Counted from the first letter of the stretch, positions 1 to 7,595 are shown. The stretch: DNA of 64,000 bases from Sporosarcina sp. NCCP-2716 (GCF_023707985.1 NZ_BRCF01000005.1:62001-126000); one strand, 5' to 3'. Notes: generated by a model from the sequence alone, not told the origin. Numbers and translations: made by a program.

Positions 1-48
1 ACCAATATGATCGGCGGCATGCTCGAGTGGACAGGCCCCGTCGAATGA
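1..48 (+). CDS. Rhodanese-type sulfurtransferase, C-terminal end only
   Basis: The first 48 bases read through an open frame ending in GGMLEWTGPVE and a TGA stop. That tail is typical of the last strand and helix of single-domain rhodaneses (a GGM-x-x-W-x-G-P-V ending). Only 15 residues are visible, so the active-site Cys is outside the window. It sits 56 bp upstream of a DsrE-like gene on the same strand, where B. subtilis has yrkF (a TusA-rhodanese fusion), so it is probably part of the same sulfur-transfer operon. The assignment rests on the tail motif and the neighbours. Confidence 0.6.
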   Translation, partial: TNMIGGMLEWTGPVE

Positions 49-104
49 CGCTGGCCATCTTTATCAAATAAAAACAAAACAGCTTAGGGAATGAGGAAAC
101 CAAC

Positions 105-500
105 ATGACAAACCGAACAGCGATCATCGCATCGAACGGCGGTATTTTCGACGCCTACAAAGTCTTCAACATTGCGACAGCTGCCGCAGCAAGTGAACAC
201 GAAGTGGCGATCTTCTTCACATTCGAAGGGCTGAACCTGATCCACCGAGAAGCGTCGCAGCAATTGCCGCTGCCTGAAGGGAAAGAGCATTTTGCAGAAG
301 GATTCCGCCAAGCGAACGTCCCGGCTATTCCGGAGTTGATCGGCATGGCGCAGGAACTCGGCGTGCAGTTCATCGCCTGTCAGATGACGATGGACGTGAT
401 GGGACTTGCGGAAACCGATTTCGTCGATGGCATCAGCGTCGGCGGAGCTGTCACGTTCCTCGAATTCGCGAAGGAAGCGGACGTCACGCTGACGTTTTAA
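105..500 (+). CDS. DsrE/DsrF-like sulfur-carrier family protein (YrkE-like)
   Basis: A 131-residue protein with the DsrE/DrsH-like alpha/beta fold signature: an N-terminal beta strand followed by SNGG, a central FFTFEGL segment, and a single Cys in FIACQMTMD near residue 90, placed where this family carries its persulfide-forming Cys. The start has a GAGG ribosome site eight bases upstream. It is about 20-30 residues shorter than many relatives. It lies between a rhodanese and a rhodanese/MBL hydrolase, followed by TusA and a TauE-type exporter, the order seen in B. subtilis yrkEFHIJ. The role is inferred: relay of sulfane sulfur within the cytoplasm during sulfide or persulfide handling. Confidence 0.8.
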   Translation: MTNRTAIIASNGGIFDAYKVFNIATAAAASEHEVAIFFTFEGLNLIHREASQQLPLPEGKEHFAEGFRQANVPAIPELIGMAQELGVQFIACQMTMDVMGLAETDFVDGISVGGAVTFLEFAKEADVTLTF

Positions 501-521
501 CCAATAGGAAGGAGCATGGAC

Positions 522-1643
522 ATGACAGTACGGATCATGACACCCGCAGAAGCGGCACAATACAGTATTGATAAGAAACCGCTGTTCATCCTCGATGTGC
601 GGACGGAAGACGCATTTGCGGATTGGAAGCTGGAAGGCGGCTCATTCAGCTACTTGAACGTCCCGTATTTCGACCTGCTGGACGGGGTCGAAGGAATCGC
701 GGATCAGCTGCCGGACGACCGGGACATCCTCGTCGTCTGTGCAAAGGAAGGATCGTCCGAAATGGTGGCGGACATGCTGTCGGAAGCCGGCATCGGCGCG
801 GCCTATCTTAAAGGCGGTATGCAGGCGTGGAGTGACTATTTGCGGCCTGTGAAGATTGCGGAACTCGAAAGCGGCGGTGAATTATACCAGTTCGTCCGGC
901 TCGGCAAAGGATGCCTGTCGTACATGGTGATCGATCAGGGACAGGCTGCAGTCATCGATGCGACGCGGATGGCGGATGTGTTCCTTGCGTTCGCAGCTGA
1001 AAAAGAGGCCGTCATCACGCATGTTTTCGACACTCACCTGCACGCCGATCATATATCCGGCGGACGAGCGATCGCGGCTGCGGCCGGCGCGGCGTATTAT
1101 TTGCCGGCCCGGGATGCGGCGGAAGTCGTGTTCCCGTTCCGCGATTTGACGGACGGTCTTCGCGTCACGATTGGCAAGACGGGCGTCGAAGCGCTGTCGT
1201 CGCCAGGCCATACGAGCGGTTCCACGTCGTTCATCGTCGGCGACCGCTATTTGCTGACAGGCGATATCCTGTTCATCGACTCGATCGGCCGGCCGGACCT
1301 CGCCGGACTGGCGGAAGACTGGGCGGGGGACTTGCGGAAGACGCTGTACTCTCGCTACGGTGCGCTTTCCGGTAATCTGACCGTGCTGCCGGCTCACTTC
1401 ATGGAGATGGACGAAGTGAATGAGGACGGCAGTGTCGCAGCACCGCTCAAGACGCTGTTTGCGCAAAACCATGGACTTAACGTCGCGGATGAAACCGAAT
1501 TCCGGTCCCTCGTCACGGAAAACCTGCCGCCACAGCCGAACGCGTACCAGGAGATCCGCAAGACGAACATGGGCATCCTGACGCCCGCTGCGGACGAACA
1601 GTCTGAAATGGAAATCGGCCCGAACCGCTGTGCCGTCAAGTGA
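522..1643 (+). CDS. Rhodanese / metallo-beta-lactamase fusion hydrolase (persulfide dioxygenase-like, YrkH-type)
   Basis: A 373-residue cytoplasmic protein. Residues 1-108 form a rhodanese domain with candidate catalytic Cys in [10 protein letters not shown] (near residue 73). Residues 115-373 form a metallo-beta-lactamase fold with the metal motif THLHADH (near 172-177) and downstream SSPGHTSGS and LTGDILF segments typical of ETHE1-like persulfide dioxygenases. The ATG at 522 is preferred over the one at 516 because AAGGAG lies seven bases upstream of 522 and only one base from 516. The domain order is the reverse of CstB-type fusions as I recall them, where the dioxygenase comes first. Substrate is inferred to be a low-molecular-weight persulfide. 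Confidence 0.85.
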   Translation: MTVRIMTPAEAAQYSIDKKPLFILDVRTEDAFADWKLEGGSFSYLNVPYFDLLDGVEGIADQLPDDRDILVVCAKEGSSEMVADMLSEAGIGAAYLKGGMQAWSDYLRPVKIAELESGGELYQFVRLGKGCLSYMVIDQGQAAVIDATRMADVFLAFAAEKEAVITHVFDTHLHADHISGGRAIAAAAGAAYYLPARDAAEVVFPFRDLTDGLRVTIGKTGVEALSSPGHTSGSTSFIVGDRYLLTGDILFIDSIGRPDLAGLAEDWAGDLRKTLYSRYGALSGNLTVLPAHFMEMDEVNEDGSVAAPLKTLFAQNHGLNVADETEFRSLVTENLPPQPNAYQEIRKTNMGILTPAADEQSEMEIGPNRCAVK

Positions 1644-1671
1644 ATTCATTGGATAAAAGGAGAGAGTTGAA

Positions 1672-1899
1672 ATGAAAGCAGATCACTATTTGGACGCAAT
1701 CGGCCTGTCATGCCCGATGCCGATCGTCAAAACAAGAAATGCGATGAAAGAAGCGGAAACAGGAGAGATCCTGGAAGTGAAAACGACGGACAAAGGGGCG
1801 AAAGCCGACCTGACCGCGTGGGCGAAGTCCGGCGGCCATGAGCTGCTGGAGCAGACGGAAGACGAAGGGGTCTTCACGTTCTTCATCCGCAAAGGGTGA
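1672..1899 (+). CDS. TusA-family sulfur carrier (YrkI-like)
   Basis: A 75-residue protein with the family hallmark CPMPIVKT near the N-terminus; the Cys of Cys-Pro-x-Pro carries the persulfide. The size is normal for the family. An AAGGAG ribosome site precedes the ATG. It lies 28 bp after the rhodanese/MBL gene and 61 bp before a TauE/SafE permease, so it is very likely co-transcribed. It is inferred to pass sulfane sulfur between the DsrE-like, rhodanese and dioxygenase proteins rather than to serve tRNA thiolation, because the classical TusBCDE partners are absent. Confidence 0.88.
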   Translation: MKADHYLDAIGLSCPMPIVKTRNAMKEAETGEILEVKTTDKGAKADLTAWAKSGGHELLEQTEDEGVFTFFIRKG

Positions 1900-1960
1900 T
1901 TGAAATGAAGGAAGAAGGGGGCGGCGACGTCTCCTTTTTTCATGGAAAGGGGGATCTGGC

Positions 1961-2746
1961 ATGAGTTTCGGGTTCATCATCGTGCTGTTCGTCATCGGGA
2001 TTGCCGGGTCGTTCCTGTCCGGCATGGCCGGAATCGGCGGCGCTATCGTCAAATTCCCGATGCTGCTGTTCATCCCGCCGCTGTTCGGGCTGACGGCGCT
2101 GACCGCGCATGAAGTGAGCGGCATCAGTGCCGTGGAAATCTTCTTTGCGTCGATTGCCGGCGTGTTCGCCTACCGGAAAACAGGGCTGCTCCACAAACGG
2201 CTCATCCTCTACATGGGCGGCGGGGTGCTCGCGGGCAGCTTCATCGGCGGGCTTGTGTCCGGCTGGCTGGCGGAAGAGACGGTGAGTCTGGTCTACGGCG
2301 TGCTCGCTGTGGTTGCGGCCGTCCTGCTGTTCATCCCCCGGAAAAAGACGGAGGATCGTCCGGCGGATGAAGTCACGTTCAACCGGTGGCTTGCCGCGGG
2401 ACTTGCATTTGCCGTTGGCATCGCGTCGGGCATCGTCGGCGCAGGCGGGGCGTTCATCCTCGTGCCGATCATGCTGACCGTACTCGCGATCCCGACACGG
2501 ATCACCGTGGCTTCCTCGCTTGCGATCACATTCATCTCCTCGATCGGCTCAGCCGCCGGGAAGATTGCGACCGGCCAAGTGCTGTGGGGACCGGTCATCG
2601 TGCTCATCGTCGCTGCGCTGATTGCAGCCCCGCTCGGCGCAAAAGCCGGGCGGCGCGTGAATCCGTCGGTGCTTAAGTGGATCCTCGCCGTGCTGATCCT
2701 TGCGACTGCGGTCAACATCTGGAGCGATCTGCTGTTCGCGAAATAG
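1961..2746 (+). CDS. TauE/SafE-family permease (YrkJ-like, probable sulfite/thiosulfate exporter)
   Basis: A 261-residue integral membrane protein with about eight hydrophobic segments and the two glycine-rich TauE/SafE repeats: SGMAGIGGAIVKFP near residue 20 and SGIVGAGGAFILVP near residue 155. A GGGGG ribosome site lies seven bases from the ATG. It is the last gene of the sulfur operon. Family members export sulfur oxyanions, so the inferred job is removal of sulfite or thiosulfate made by the upstream dioxygenase and rhodanese steps. The exact substrate cannot be read from sequence. Confidence 0.82.
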   Translation: MSFGFIIVLFVIGIAGSFLSGMAGIGGAIVKFPMLLFIPPLFGLTALTAHEVSGISAVEIFFASIAGVFAYRKTGLLHKRLILYMGGGVLAGSFIGGLVSGWLAEETVSLVYGVLAVVAAVLLFIPRKKTEDRPADEVTFNRWLAAGLAFAVGIASGIVGAGGAFILVPIMLTVLAIPTRITVASSLAITFISSIGSAAGKIATGQVLWGPVIVLIVAALIAAPLGAKAGRRVNPSVLKWILAVLILATAVNIWSDLLFAK

Positions 2747-2801
2747 CGCAGGTTGTATGCTAAACTGGTAAGCAGATCGTTTTTTCAGACCGGAGGCTAC
2801 T

Positions 2802-3680
2802 ATGACAAACCGCAACAAAGGGATTTACCTGCTGCTCGCATCAGCACTCGGATTCTCGCTTATGACGGCATTCGTCAAATTGGCGGGCGACGTGCCGACA
2901 ATGCAGAAAACCATTTTCAGGAACGGCGTCTCGATGATCATCGCGTTCTTTTTCGTCATGCATTACAAAGAGAGCCTATTCGGCAAACGGGAGAACCAGG
3001 GCCTGCTTCTGCTGCGTTCGGCACTCGGGGCTGTCGGCATCATTCTGTTCTTCTACGCGATCGATCACCTCGTGCTGGCGGATGCGGATATGCTGAACAA
3101 AATGAGTCCGTTTTTCACGATTTTATTCGCGGCGGTCTTCCTGAAGGAGAACGTCAAACCATTTCAGCTGTATAGTATTCTGGCAGCATTCCTCGGCACG
3201 CTGTTCATCATCAAACCGTCCTTTTCACTCGATATCGTACCGTATGCTGCAGGTATTTTATCCGCTGTGTTCGCAGGCGGCGCCTACACCGTGCTCCGGG
3301 CACTCGGCGACCGGGAACGGTATTACACCGTCGTTTTCTATTTTTCAGCGTTCACGACGGTCATCCTGCTGCCGTTTGTCGTACTGACCTACGCGCCGAT
3401 GACGATGCAGCAGACGGTCTATCTGCTGCTGGCGGGCGTCTTCGCAACCGTAGGGCAGTTCGGCATCACGCTCGCGTATAAGTTCGCGCCGGCAAAAGAG
3501 ATCTCGGTGTTTAACTACTCGACGGTCATCTTTTCGGCGGTCCTGGGCTTCATGCTACTCGGACAGATTCCGGATCGGTACAGTTTCATCGGCTATATCA
3601 TTATATTCGGCGCATCATTTTACATGTTCATGAGGAATCGGCGAGGCGAGGAAGTGCCCGCGGAACTCTCGAAAAAGTAA
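2802..3680 (+). CDS. EamA-family (DMT superfamily) transporter
   Basis: A 292-residue protein with ten predicted membrane segments arranged as two EamA repeats, the usual full-length DMT metabolite exporter size. GGAGG lies five bases upstream of the ATG. The second repeat carries a short cytoplasmic tail (NRRGEEVPAELSKK). It is separated from the sulfur operon by 55 bp without an obvious terminator, so read-through is possible. It ends at a strong bidirectional terminator. Substrate unknown; amino-acid or metabolite export is typical of the family. Confidence 0.8.
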   Translation: MTNRNKGIYLLLASALGFSLMTAFVKLAGDVPTMQKTIFRNGVSMIIAFFFVMHYKESLFGKRENQGLLLLRSALGAVGIILFFYAIDHLVLADADMLNKMSPFFTILFAAVFLKENVKPFQLYSILAAFLGTLFIIKPSFSLDIVPYAAGILSAVFAGGAYTVLRALGDRERYYTVVFYFSAFTTVILLPFVVLTYAPMTMQQTVYLLLAGVFATVGQFGITLAYKFAPAKEISVFNYSTVIFSAVLGFMLLGQIPDRYSFIGYIIIFGASFYMFMRNRRGEEVPAELSKK

Positions 3681-3696
3681 TGGTTACGTGCAAATA

Positions 3697-3739
3697 AAAC
3701 CCCCATTTCCGCGGAGTCTATCCGTGGGAGTGGGGGTTT
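3697..3739. terminator. Bidirectional intrinsic terminator
   Basis: AAACCCCCA (3697-3705) pairs with TGGGGGTTT (3731-3739). The A/T flanks allow termination on both strands, ending the DMT exporter gene on + and the coiled-coil gene on -. Confidence 0.8.
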
Positions 3740-3745
3740 CGTCGG

Positions 3746-4033
3746 TTATTCGGTAAATTGGCGGGCGTCCGGTCCGAAGACGTCCGTCAGCAGAGCCTGT
3801 TTCCGCTGTTCGATCTGCCGCAGCAGCTCATCCGCCTGCCGCAGCAGTTCGGCAATTTCCGCCAATTCTTTGCGGAGCGCCTTCTTCGACAGCAGGTCGC
3901 CTTGATCGAAATAATCGATTTCCGCCTGGACACGGGCAAGCGTCTGGTGGCGTGCCATCGCTCCCGCTGAACTTGCCGGTTTGCGCGCCAGTGTCTTTTC
4001 CTTTTCAGCATACAGCTGTTCAATCGTTTGCAT
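3746..4033 (-). CDS. Uncharacterised small coiled-coil protein behind a SAM riboswitch
   Basis: A 95-residue protein with no signal peptide or membrane segment. Residues 25-85 are rich in Glu, Lys, Leu, Arg and Gln and look like an antiparallel coiled coil (LRKELAEIAELLRQADELL). The ATG at 4033 is preferred because GAGGAG lies eight bases upstream; a longer frame opens with GTG at 4042, but that codon overlaps the ribosome site. The gene is monocistronic: a SAM-I riboswitch with its own promoter lies directly upstream and a terminator directly downstream. I do not recognise the family. The riboswitch implies expression when S-adenosylmethionine is low, so a role near methionine or SAM metabolism is inferred, not seen. 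Confidence 0.7.
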   Translation of the reverse strand: MQTIEQLYAEKEKTLARKPASSAGAMARHQTLARVQAEIDYFDQGDLLSKKALRKELAEIAELLRQADELLRQIEQRKQALLTDVFGPDARQFTE

Positions 4034-4062
4034 TTCATTCACTCCTCTAAAAATTGGCGAAC

Positions 4063-4091
4063 AAAAAACTCTTCCCCCGAAAGAGAAGAGC
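4063..4091 (-). terminator. Riboswitch expression-platform terminator
   Basis: On the minus strand CTCTTC and GAAGAG form a stem around a ten-base loop, followed by six T (complement of 4063-4068). It lies between the SAM-I aptamer and the coiled-coil gene start, the expected place for the SAM-stabilised terminator. The 3' side of the aptamer lies close enough to compete for pairing. Confidence 0.8.
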
Positions 4092-4109
4092 TGCAGCGTG
4101 CAGTTTTCT

Positions 4110-4205
4110 CCTCATCGGCCAGGTTTCCCTGTTGGCAGCAGCACCTTGCGAAGCGCAGGTTGCTGAGACGTCATCGGGCCAAGTCCCTCGGTCTCTCTGG
4201 ATAAG
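4110..4205 (-). promoter_or_regulatory. SAM-I (S-box) riboswitch aptamer
   Basis: Read on the minus strand, this element contains the ordered S-box hallmarks: CTTATCCAGAGAG, GAGGGACTTGGCCC, GATGACG, CAGCAACC, a short hairpin with a TTCG-type loop, AAGGTGCTGCTGCC, and a closing GATGAG that pairs with the initial CTTATC to form P1. The order and spacing fit the family consensus well. A terminator (4063-4091) and then the coiled-coil gene follow. Binding of S-adenosylmethionine is expected to favour termination. Confidence 0.92.
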
Positions 4206-4232
4206 AAAAGAGTCGTTCATTCAGTTAGGACC

Positions 4233-4261
4233 AGTGTAGCACGGATATGGGATGGCGGCAA
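4233..4261 (-). promoter_or_regulatory. Housekeeping promoter of the SAM riboswitch transcript
   Basis: On the minus strand TTGCCG (4256-4261), a 17-base spacer and TACACT (4233-4238) preceded by an extended TGC form a sigma-A-type promoter. It is about 30 bases upstream of the aptamer. Confidence 0.65.
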
Positions 4262-4290
4262 TGGGAGGGGAGGTTGACCGCGCCAGCGAA

Positions 4291-4403
4291 ATCGGCCAGA
4301 TCGGCATGGGAATCGGCCAAATTCGGGTAGTTATCGGCCAGATGGCGAGTGATATCGGCCAAATGCCGCCAACAATCGGCCAAACTGCCGAATTTATCGA
4401 CAG
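4291..4403. repeat. 21-bp-pitch array of ATCGGCCA cores
   Basis: ATCGGCCA occurs at 4291, 4312, 4333, 4354 and 4375, exactly 21 bp apart, with a degenerate sixth core (ATCGACAG) at 4396. The 13 bp between cores vary. The array lies in the divergent region between the SAM riboswitch promoter and the DUF819 gene. A second array with the same core in the opposite orientation and the same pitch is at 9450-9562. Function unknown. Confidence 0.9.
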
Positions 4404-4517
4404 ATGAAATATATTGAAAGTAATATCAGAACTATACCGTGCACAGGCACCGGTTTTCGTATGTTAGAATATTCACAGAGTGCTGGCAGGTCCATTACAG
4501 AGAAGGAGGAGAAAAAA

Positions 4518-5744
4518 ATGAGCCATTCACTCATCCAGCCGGATGATACACTGACATTGTGGGGAATTATCGTCGTCTGGGCGTCGGTCAGTATCTATCT
4601 GGAACAGCGCTACAGCTGGGCGTCGAAAGTATCAGGTGCCATCATTGCATTGGTCGGTGCGATTTTTTTATCCAACACAGGCATCATTCCGACCGAATCC
4701 CCCGTGTACGATGCAGTCTGGGCAGTGATCATTCCGCTGGCCATCCCGCTGCTGCTGTTCCATGTAAACATTAAGAAGATCTGGACAGAAAGCGGCAAGC
4801 TCCTGGTGTTATTTTTGATCAGTTCGGTCGGTACGGTGGCCGGAACGATCATCAGTTTCTTTCTGTTGAAAGAGCATATCCCGTATTTGGATAAAATCGG
4901 CGGCATGATCAGTGCTTCCTATGTCGGCGGGGGTGTCAACTTTGCGGCGATGGCTGGCAAGTTTGAAGCACCGGGCGACTTGGTGTCCGCCACAGTGGTC
5001 GCGGATAATCTGATGATGGCGGTGTATTTCATCATCCTCATGCTGGTTCCGACAATCGGGTTTTTCCGAAAACGGTACACCACCCCGCATGTCGATCAAG
5101 TGGAAAGCGGCTCCGCTTCAGAAGACGGGAAGACACTTGCAGAAGGGTTTTGGAAACGGAAAGATGTCTCCCTTAAGGATATTGCGATGGCGGTCGGGAC
5201 TGCTTTTTTCCTTGTCATCGTGTCGTTCAAATTGGCGGATTTCATCGGGAGCTTGATACCTTCGGGCGAGGAGGCATCCGGTCTCTTAAATGTAGCCCAT
5301 GCCCTGTTCGGTGATCGTTATTTGGTGCTGACAACCATTACTTTCGTTGTCCTGGCGCTGTTTCCATCCTATTTCGAGCGCATCAACGGCAGCCAGGAAT
5401 TCGGGACGTTCCTCATCTATCTGTTCTTCGTCGTCATCGGAATTCCGGCGTCCATCCCGCTCATCGTCCAGAATGCGCCGCTGCTCCTTGTGTTCGTATT
5501 CATAATCGTAATGGTGAATATGATTGTTTCCCTGGTAGGGGGAAAACTGATGAAAGCGAATTTGGAAGATATTTTGCTGGCAAGCAACGCCAATATTGGC
5601 GGTCCGACGACGGCTGCAGCGCTGGCGATCGCCAAAGGATGGAAAGATTTGATCGGTCCGATTCTCGTCGTCGGCACGCTCGGCTACATAATTGGCAACT
5701 ATATTGGCACGATGCTCGGCCTCTGGTTCGCTTCATTGATCTGA
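4518..5744 (+). CDS. DUF819 family membrane protein (YjcL-like)
   Basis: A 408-residue integral membrane protein with about twelve hydrophobic segments; it matches the DUF819/YjcL family in overall pattern, including SYVGGGVNFAAMA in the middle and ANIGGPTTAAALAIAKGW near the C-terminus. Two symmetrical glycine-rich motifs suggest an inverted-repeat transporter fold. The ATG at 4518 has an AAGGAGG site and is preferred over an upstream in-frame ATG at 4404 that lies inside the end of the repeat array. A TG-extended -10 (TAGAAT, 4465-4470) is a possible promoter. The substrate is unknown. Confidence 0.85.
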   Translation: MSHSLIQPDDTLTLWGIIVVWASVSIYLEQRYSWASKVSGAIIALVGAIFLSNTGIIPTESPVYDAVWAVIIPLAIPLLLFHVNIKKIWTESGKLLVLFLISSVGTVAGTIISFFLLKEHIPYLDKIGGMISASYVGGGVNFAAMAGKFEAPGDLVSATVVADNLMMAVYFIILMLVPTIGFFRKRYTTPHVDQVESGSASEDGKTLAEGFWKRKDVSLKDIAMAVGTAFFLVIVSFKLADFIGSLIPSGEEASGLLNVAHALFGDRYLVLTTITFVVLALFPSYFERINGSQEFGTFLIYLFFVVIGIPASIPLIVQNAPLLLVFVFIIVMVNMIVSLVGGKLMKANLEDILLASNANIGGPTTAAALAIAKGWKDLIGPILVVGTLGYIIGNYIGTMLGLWFASLI

Positions 5745-5750
5745 CAAAGG

Positions 5751-5781
5751 AAACGCTTCGCCGTCGTGCGGAGCGTTTTTT
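5751..5781 (+). terminator. Intrinsic terminator after the DUF819 gene
   Basis: AAACGCT (5751-5757) pairs with AGCGTTT (5772-5778), extended by a short internal pairing, followed by a T run. It begins seven bases after the stop codon. Confidence 0.8.
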
Positions 5782-5820
5782 GACGACAAGGAAGAGGTCG
5801 ATGAAGAGAGGCATCTTGAG

Positions 5821-5950
5821 TTTATGAGCGCTTTTCGAAGTTTATGAGCGATTCTGCGAGTTTATGAGCGCTTTTCGAGATTTATGAGCGAATCTGCGGA
5901 TTTATGAGCGCTTTTCGGGATTTATGAGCGGAAACCAGGATTTATGATCA
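5821..5950. repeat. 20-bp-pitch array of TTTATGAGCG cores with 40-bp super-period
   Basis: TTTATGAGCG begins at 5821, 5841, 5861, 5881, 5901 and 5921, each exactly 20 bp apart, with a degenerate seventh copy (TTTATGATCA) at 5941. The 10-base spacers alternate: CTTTTCG-type after copies 1, 3 and 5, and ATTCTGCG/AATCTGCG-type after copies 2 and 4, giving a 40-bp super-repeat. It sits between the DUF819 terminator and the SigW-like promoter of the next gene. A 20-bp pitch cannot keep a reading frame, so it is not coding. Confidence 0.92.
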
Positions 5951-5983
5951 ATTTGTACGTATCACGCCCAGGCACGGATCGAA

Positions 5984-6009
5984 TGAAACTTTTTGTCCGA
6001 CATTCCGTA
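5984..6009 (+). promoter_or_regulatory. ECF sigma (SigW-type) promoter candidate
   Basis: TGAAAC (5984-5989), a 16-base spacer starting with a run of T, and CGTA (6006-6009) match the Bacillus SigW consensus exactly in hexamer, spacing and -10 core. The next gene starts about 40 bases downstream. Confidence 0.7.
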
Positions 6010-6049
6010 GAATGAAGAAAGAACAAACGGGCCGGGGAGGCAGATTTGC

Positions 6050-6553
6050 ATGATGGGCACAAAAAGATTCGACGTGGAAACGGAAAAAACGATGCGCGAC
6101 AGGGTATGCGACTGGATCGGCCTGCTGCTGTTCGCCCTGTCGATCGGTTATACGGTCTTCTATTGGAATGCGCTTCCGGATGAAGTGCCGATCCATTTCA
6201 ATGGATCGGGCGAGGTGGACGGATATGGATCGAAATGGGTGCTCTTGCTCATGCCGATGATCGGTGTCGGCATGCTCGCACTGCTCGGTTTTCTCGAGCG
6301 GCATCCCGAATGGCATAATTATCCGCATCGGCTGAACGAAGAGAATGCACGGCAATTTTATACCCATAGCCGGACGATGCTGAACAGGGTGAAGAACATT
6401 ACGTTGGTGTTGTTCGCGCAGATCCAGGTCGATATCGTCCGCGTACCGCTCGGTGCACGCGATGGTCTCAGTACATGGAGCACAGGGTTCCTCATCGCTT
6501 TGCTGCTGATTATTATCATCGCAGGGGCTATACGGCAGGTGAAGATTAAATGA
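6050..6553 (+). CDS. DUF1648 domain membrane protein
   Basis: A 167-residue protein with hydrophobic segments near residues 20-40, 65-80, 115-135 and 145-160. The DUF1648 signature LPDEVPIHFNGSGEVDGYG follows the first membrane segment. This domain occurs in SdpI-like immunity and other envelope proteins. GGGGAGG lies upstream of the ATG. The SigW-like promoter suggests induction by cell-envelope stress. Monocistronic. The precise role is unknown. Confidence 0.8.
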   Translation: MMGTKRFDVETEKTMRDRVCDWIGLLLFALSIGYTVFYWNALPDEVPIHFNGSGEVDGYGSKWVLLLMPMIGVGMLALLGFLERHPEWHNYPHRLNEENARQFYTHSRTMLNRVKNITLVLFAQIQVDIVRVPLGARDGLSTWSTGFLIALLLIIIIAGAIRQVKIK

Positions 6554-6624
6554 AAACGACAGGTGTCGGTATGTAACGAATTCGGGTTGCGGAGAAAACA
6601 CGTGAAGATACATAGTAAGCAGAG

Positions 6625-6650
6625 ACGCCAATTCACTTTTGAATTGGCGT
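6625..6650. terminator. Perfect 10-bp inverted repeat, possible weak terminator
   Basis: ACGCCAATTC (6625-6634) and GAATTGGCGT (6641-6650) form a perfect stem with a six-base loop. There is no good T run after it, so termination is only a possibility. It marks the left edge of the AT-rich islet. Confidence 0.4.
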
Positions 6651-6774
6651 ATGTGCTTTGCAATTCAAAGGTAGCGACACTTAAAATACATAGGAGATAG
6701 AAAGAATAGGTTGTTCAAGCTAACATAGCTTCATAAGAAATCGATTTGCGCCGCTAACAGTCTGAATTGTTTGG

Positions 6775-6780
6775 TATAAT
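6775..6780 (+). promoter_or_regulatory. TG-extended -10 element
   Basis: A perfect TATAAT preceded by TGG lies 25 bases upstream of the GTG start at 6806. No -35 at 17 bases is convincing. It overlaps the start of a longer open frame (ATG 6767) and so argues against that start. Confidence 0.55.
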
Positions 6781-6805
6781 AGAAACGCAAAGCGAGGTGT
6801 GTATT

Positions 6806-7462
6806 GTGGTTGAAAGTCAAATTGAATACTATGAAAGAGAATCGAGAACTTTTAATCCTATTCAGCACGTTGCGAGACGTCTTCAGGATATGGAAAGTAA
6901 ATCGGACTATGGAGCAATGGTGGCTTCCAAGTGGAAAGAAATCGTGAACCAGACGCTTCAGAATGAAGTGTATCCGGTAGTTCATCCAATTGGGCAAGAG
7001 ACTTTCTCGTTATACGCAGAATTTCCCACTGGGGTATTTGAATATGCGCTAGATATAGATGGTGCTACTTCTCTCATAAAAGAAGAAAGTAGGAAACCGA
7101 AATGTTTTATGCCTACTGAAATTATATCTTCTGTCGAAGAAGGTAATATTAATAAAGACGTACGTACTATAAAGACCAATCATAAGAATCCTATAATGGT
7201 GCTTCAAAGTCTGTATATTACCGGTGGCCAGCCGTATTGCATAAATGGAAATCATCGAATATTCGAAGCGCACAGACATAATGAGAGGCAAGTTGAAGTA
7301 TACGTGTTTAATGAACTTGAATTCATTCCGTTTTTCTATGATATGTGGAGCAAAGCCATCTACTTTTTAGAAATGGATTATTACCATGTGATGCACAACG
7401 AAACGAACGTTTTACACGATGAATATACGGCGTATGCTTATAAATTTACTAGTCAATTGTAA
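6806..7462 (+). CDS. Orphan protein with ParB/sulfiredoxin-fold-like motif
   Basis: A 218-residue, AT-rich gene. The GTG at 6806 has AGCGAGGTG six bases upstream and follows a TATAAT at the proper distance; an upstream ATG at 6767 lies before the transcription start. Near residue 140-160 the segment ITGGQPYCINGNHRIFEAH resembles the substrate-binding helix of ParB-N/sulfiredoxin-like domains (G-N-H-R preceded by hydrophobic residues), followed by an EVYVF strand. No signal peptide or membrane segment. No neighbour explains it. Function unknown; the fold is inferred from a single motif. Codon use is clearly more AT-rich than the genes on either side, suggesting transfer. Confidence 0.65.
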   Translation: MVESQIEYYERESRTFNPIQHVARRLQDMESKSDYGAMVASKWKEIVNQTLQNEVYPVVHPIGQETFSLYAEFPTGVFEYALDIDGATSLIKEESRKPKCFMPTEIISSVEEGNINKDVRTIKTNHKNPIMVLQSLYITGGQPYCINGNHRIFEAHRHNERQVEVYVFNELEFIPFFYDMWSKAIYFLEMDYYHVMHNETNVLHDEYTAYAYKFTSQL

Positions 7463-7519
7463 TGGAACCTCCAGTTCATTCAAACACTTTTACGACTGCC
7501 GTCATTTAAAGACAAAAAA

Positions 7520-7582
7520 ATGAAAAACCCTCATCCCCCTACGGTTTTTCTGAAACGAAAAGGAGCTAAAATAGATGATTAG
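7520..7582 (+). CDS. Possible 20-codon leader peptide of the MFS gene
   Basis: An ATG frame of 20 codons ends at TAG 7582, 58 bases before the MFS start. It has no clear ribosome site (only A-rich sequence), so translation is uncertain. It overlaps a CATCCCCCT segment that could pair with the MFS ribosome site. Leader peptides of this kind are known from inducible efflux genes; here it is only a candidate. Confidence 0.25.
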   Translation: MKNPHPPTVFLKRKGAKIDD

Positions 7583-7595
7583 TCCAATTTAAAAA

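Noticed and set aside
1899..1960. Terminator between the TusA and TauE genes
   Set aside because: There is a T run, but no convincing stem precedes it; the genes are probably co-transcribed.
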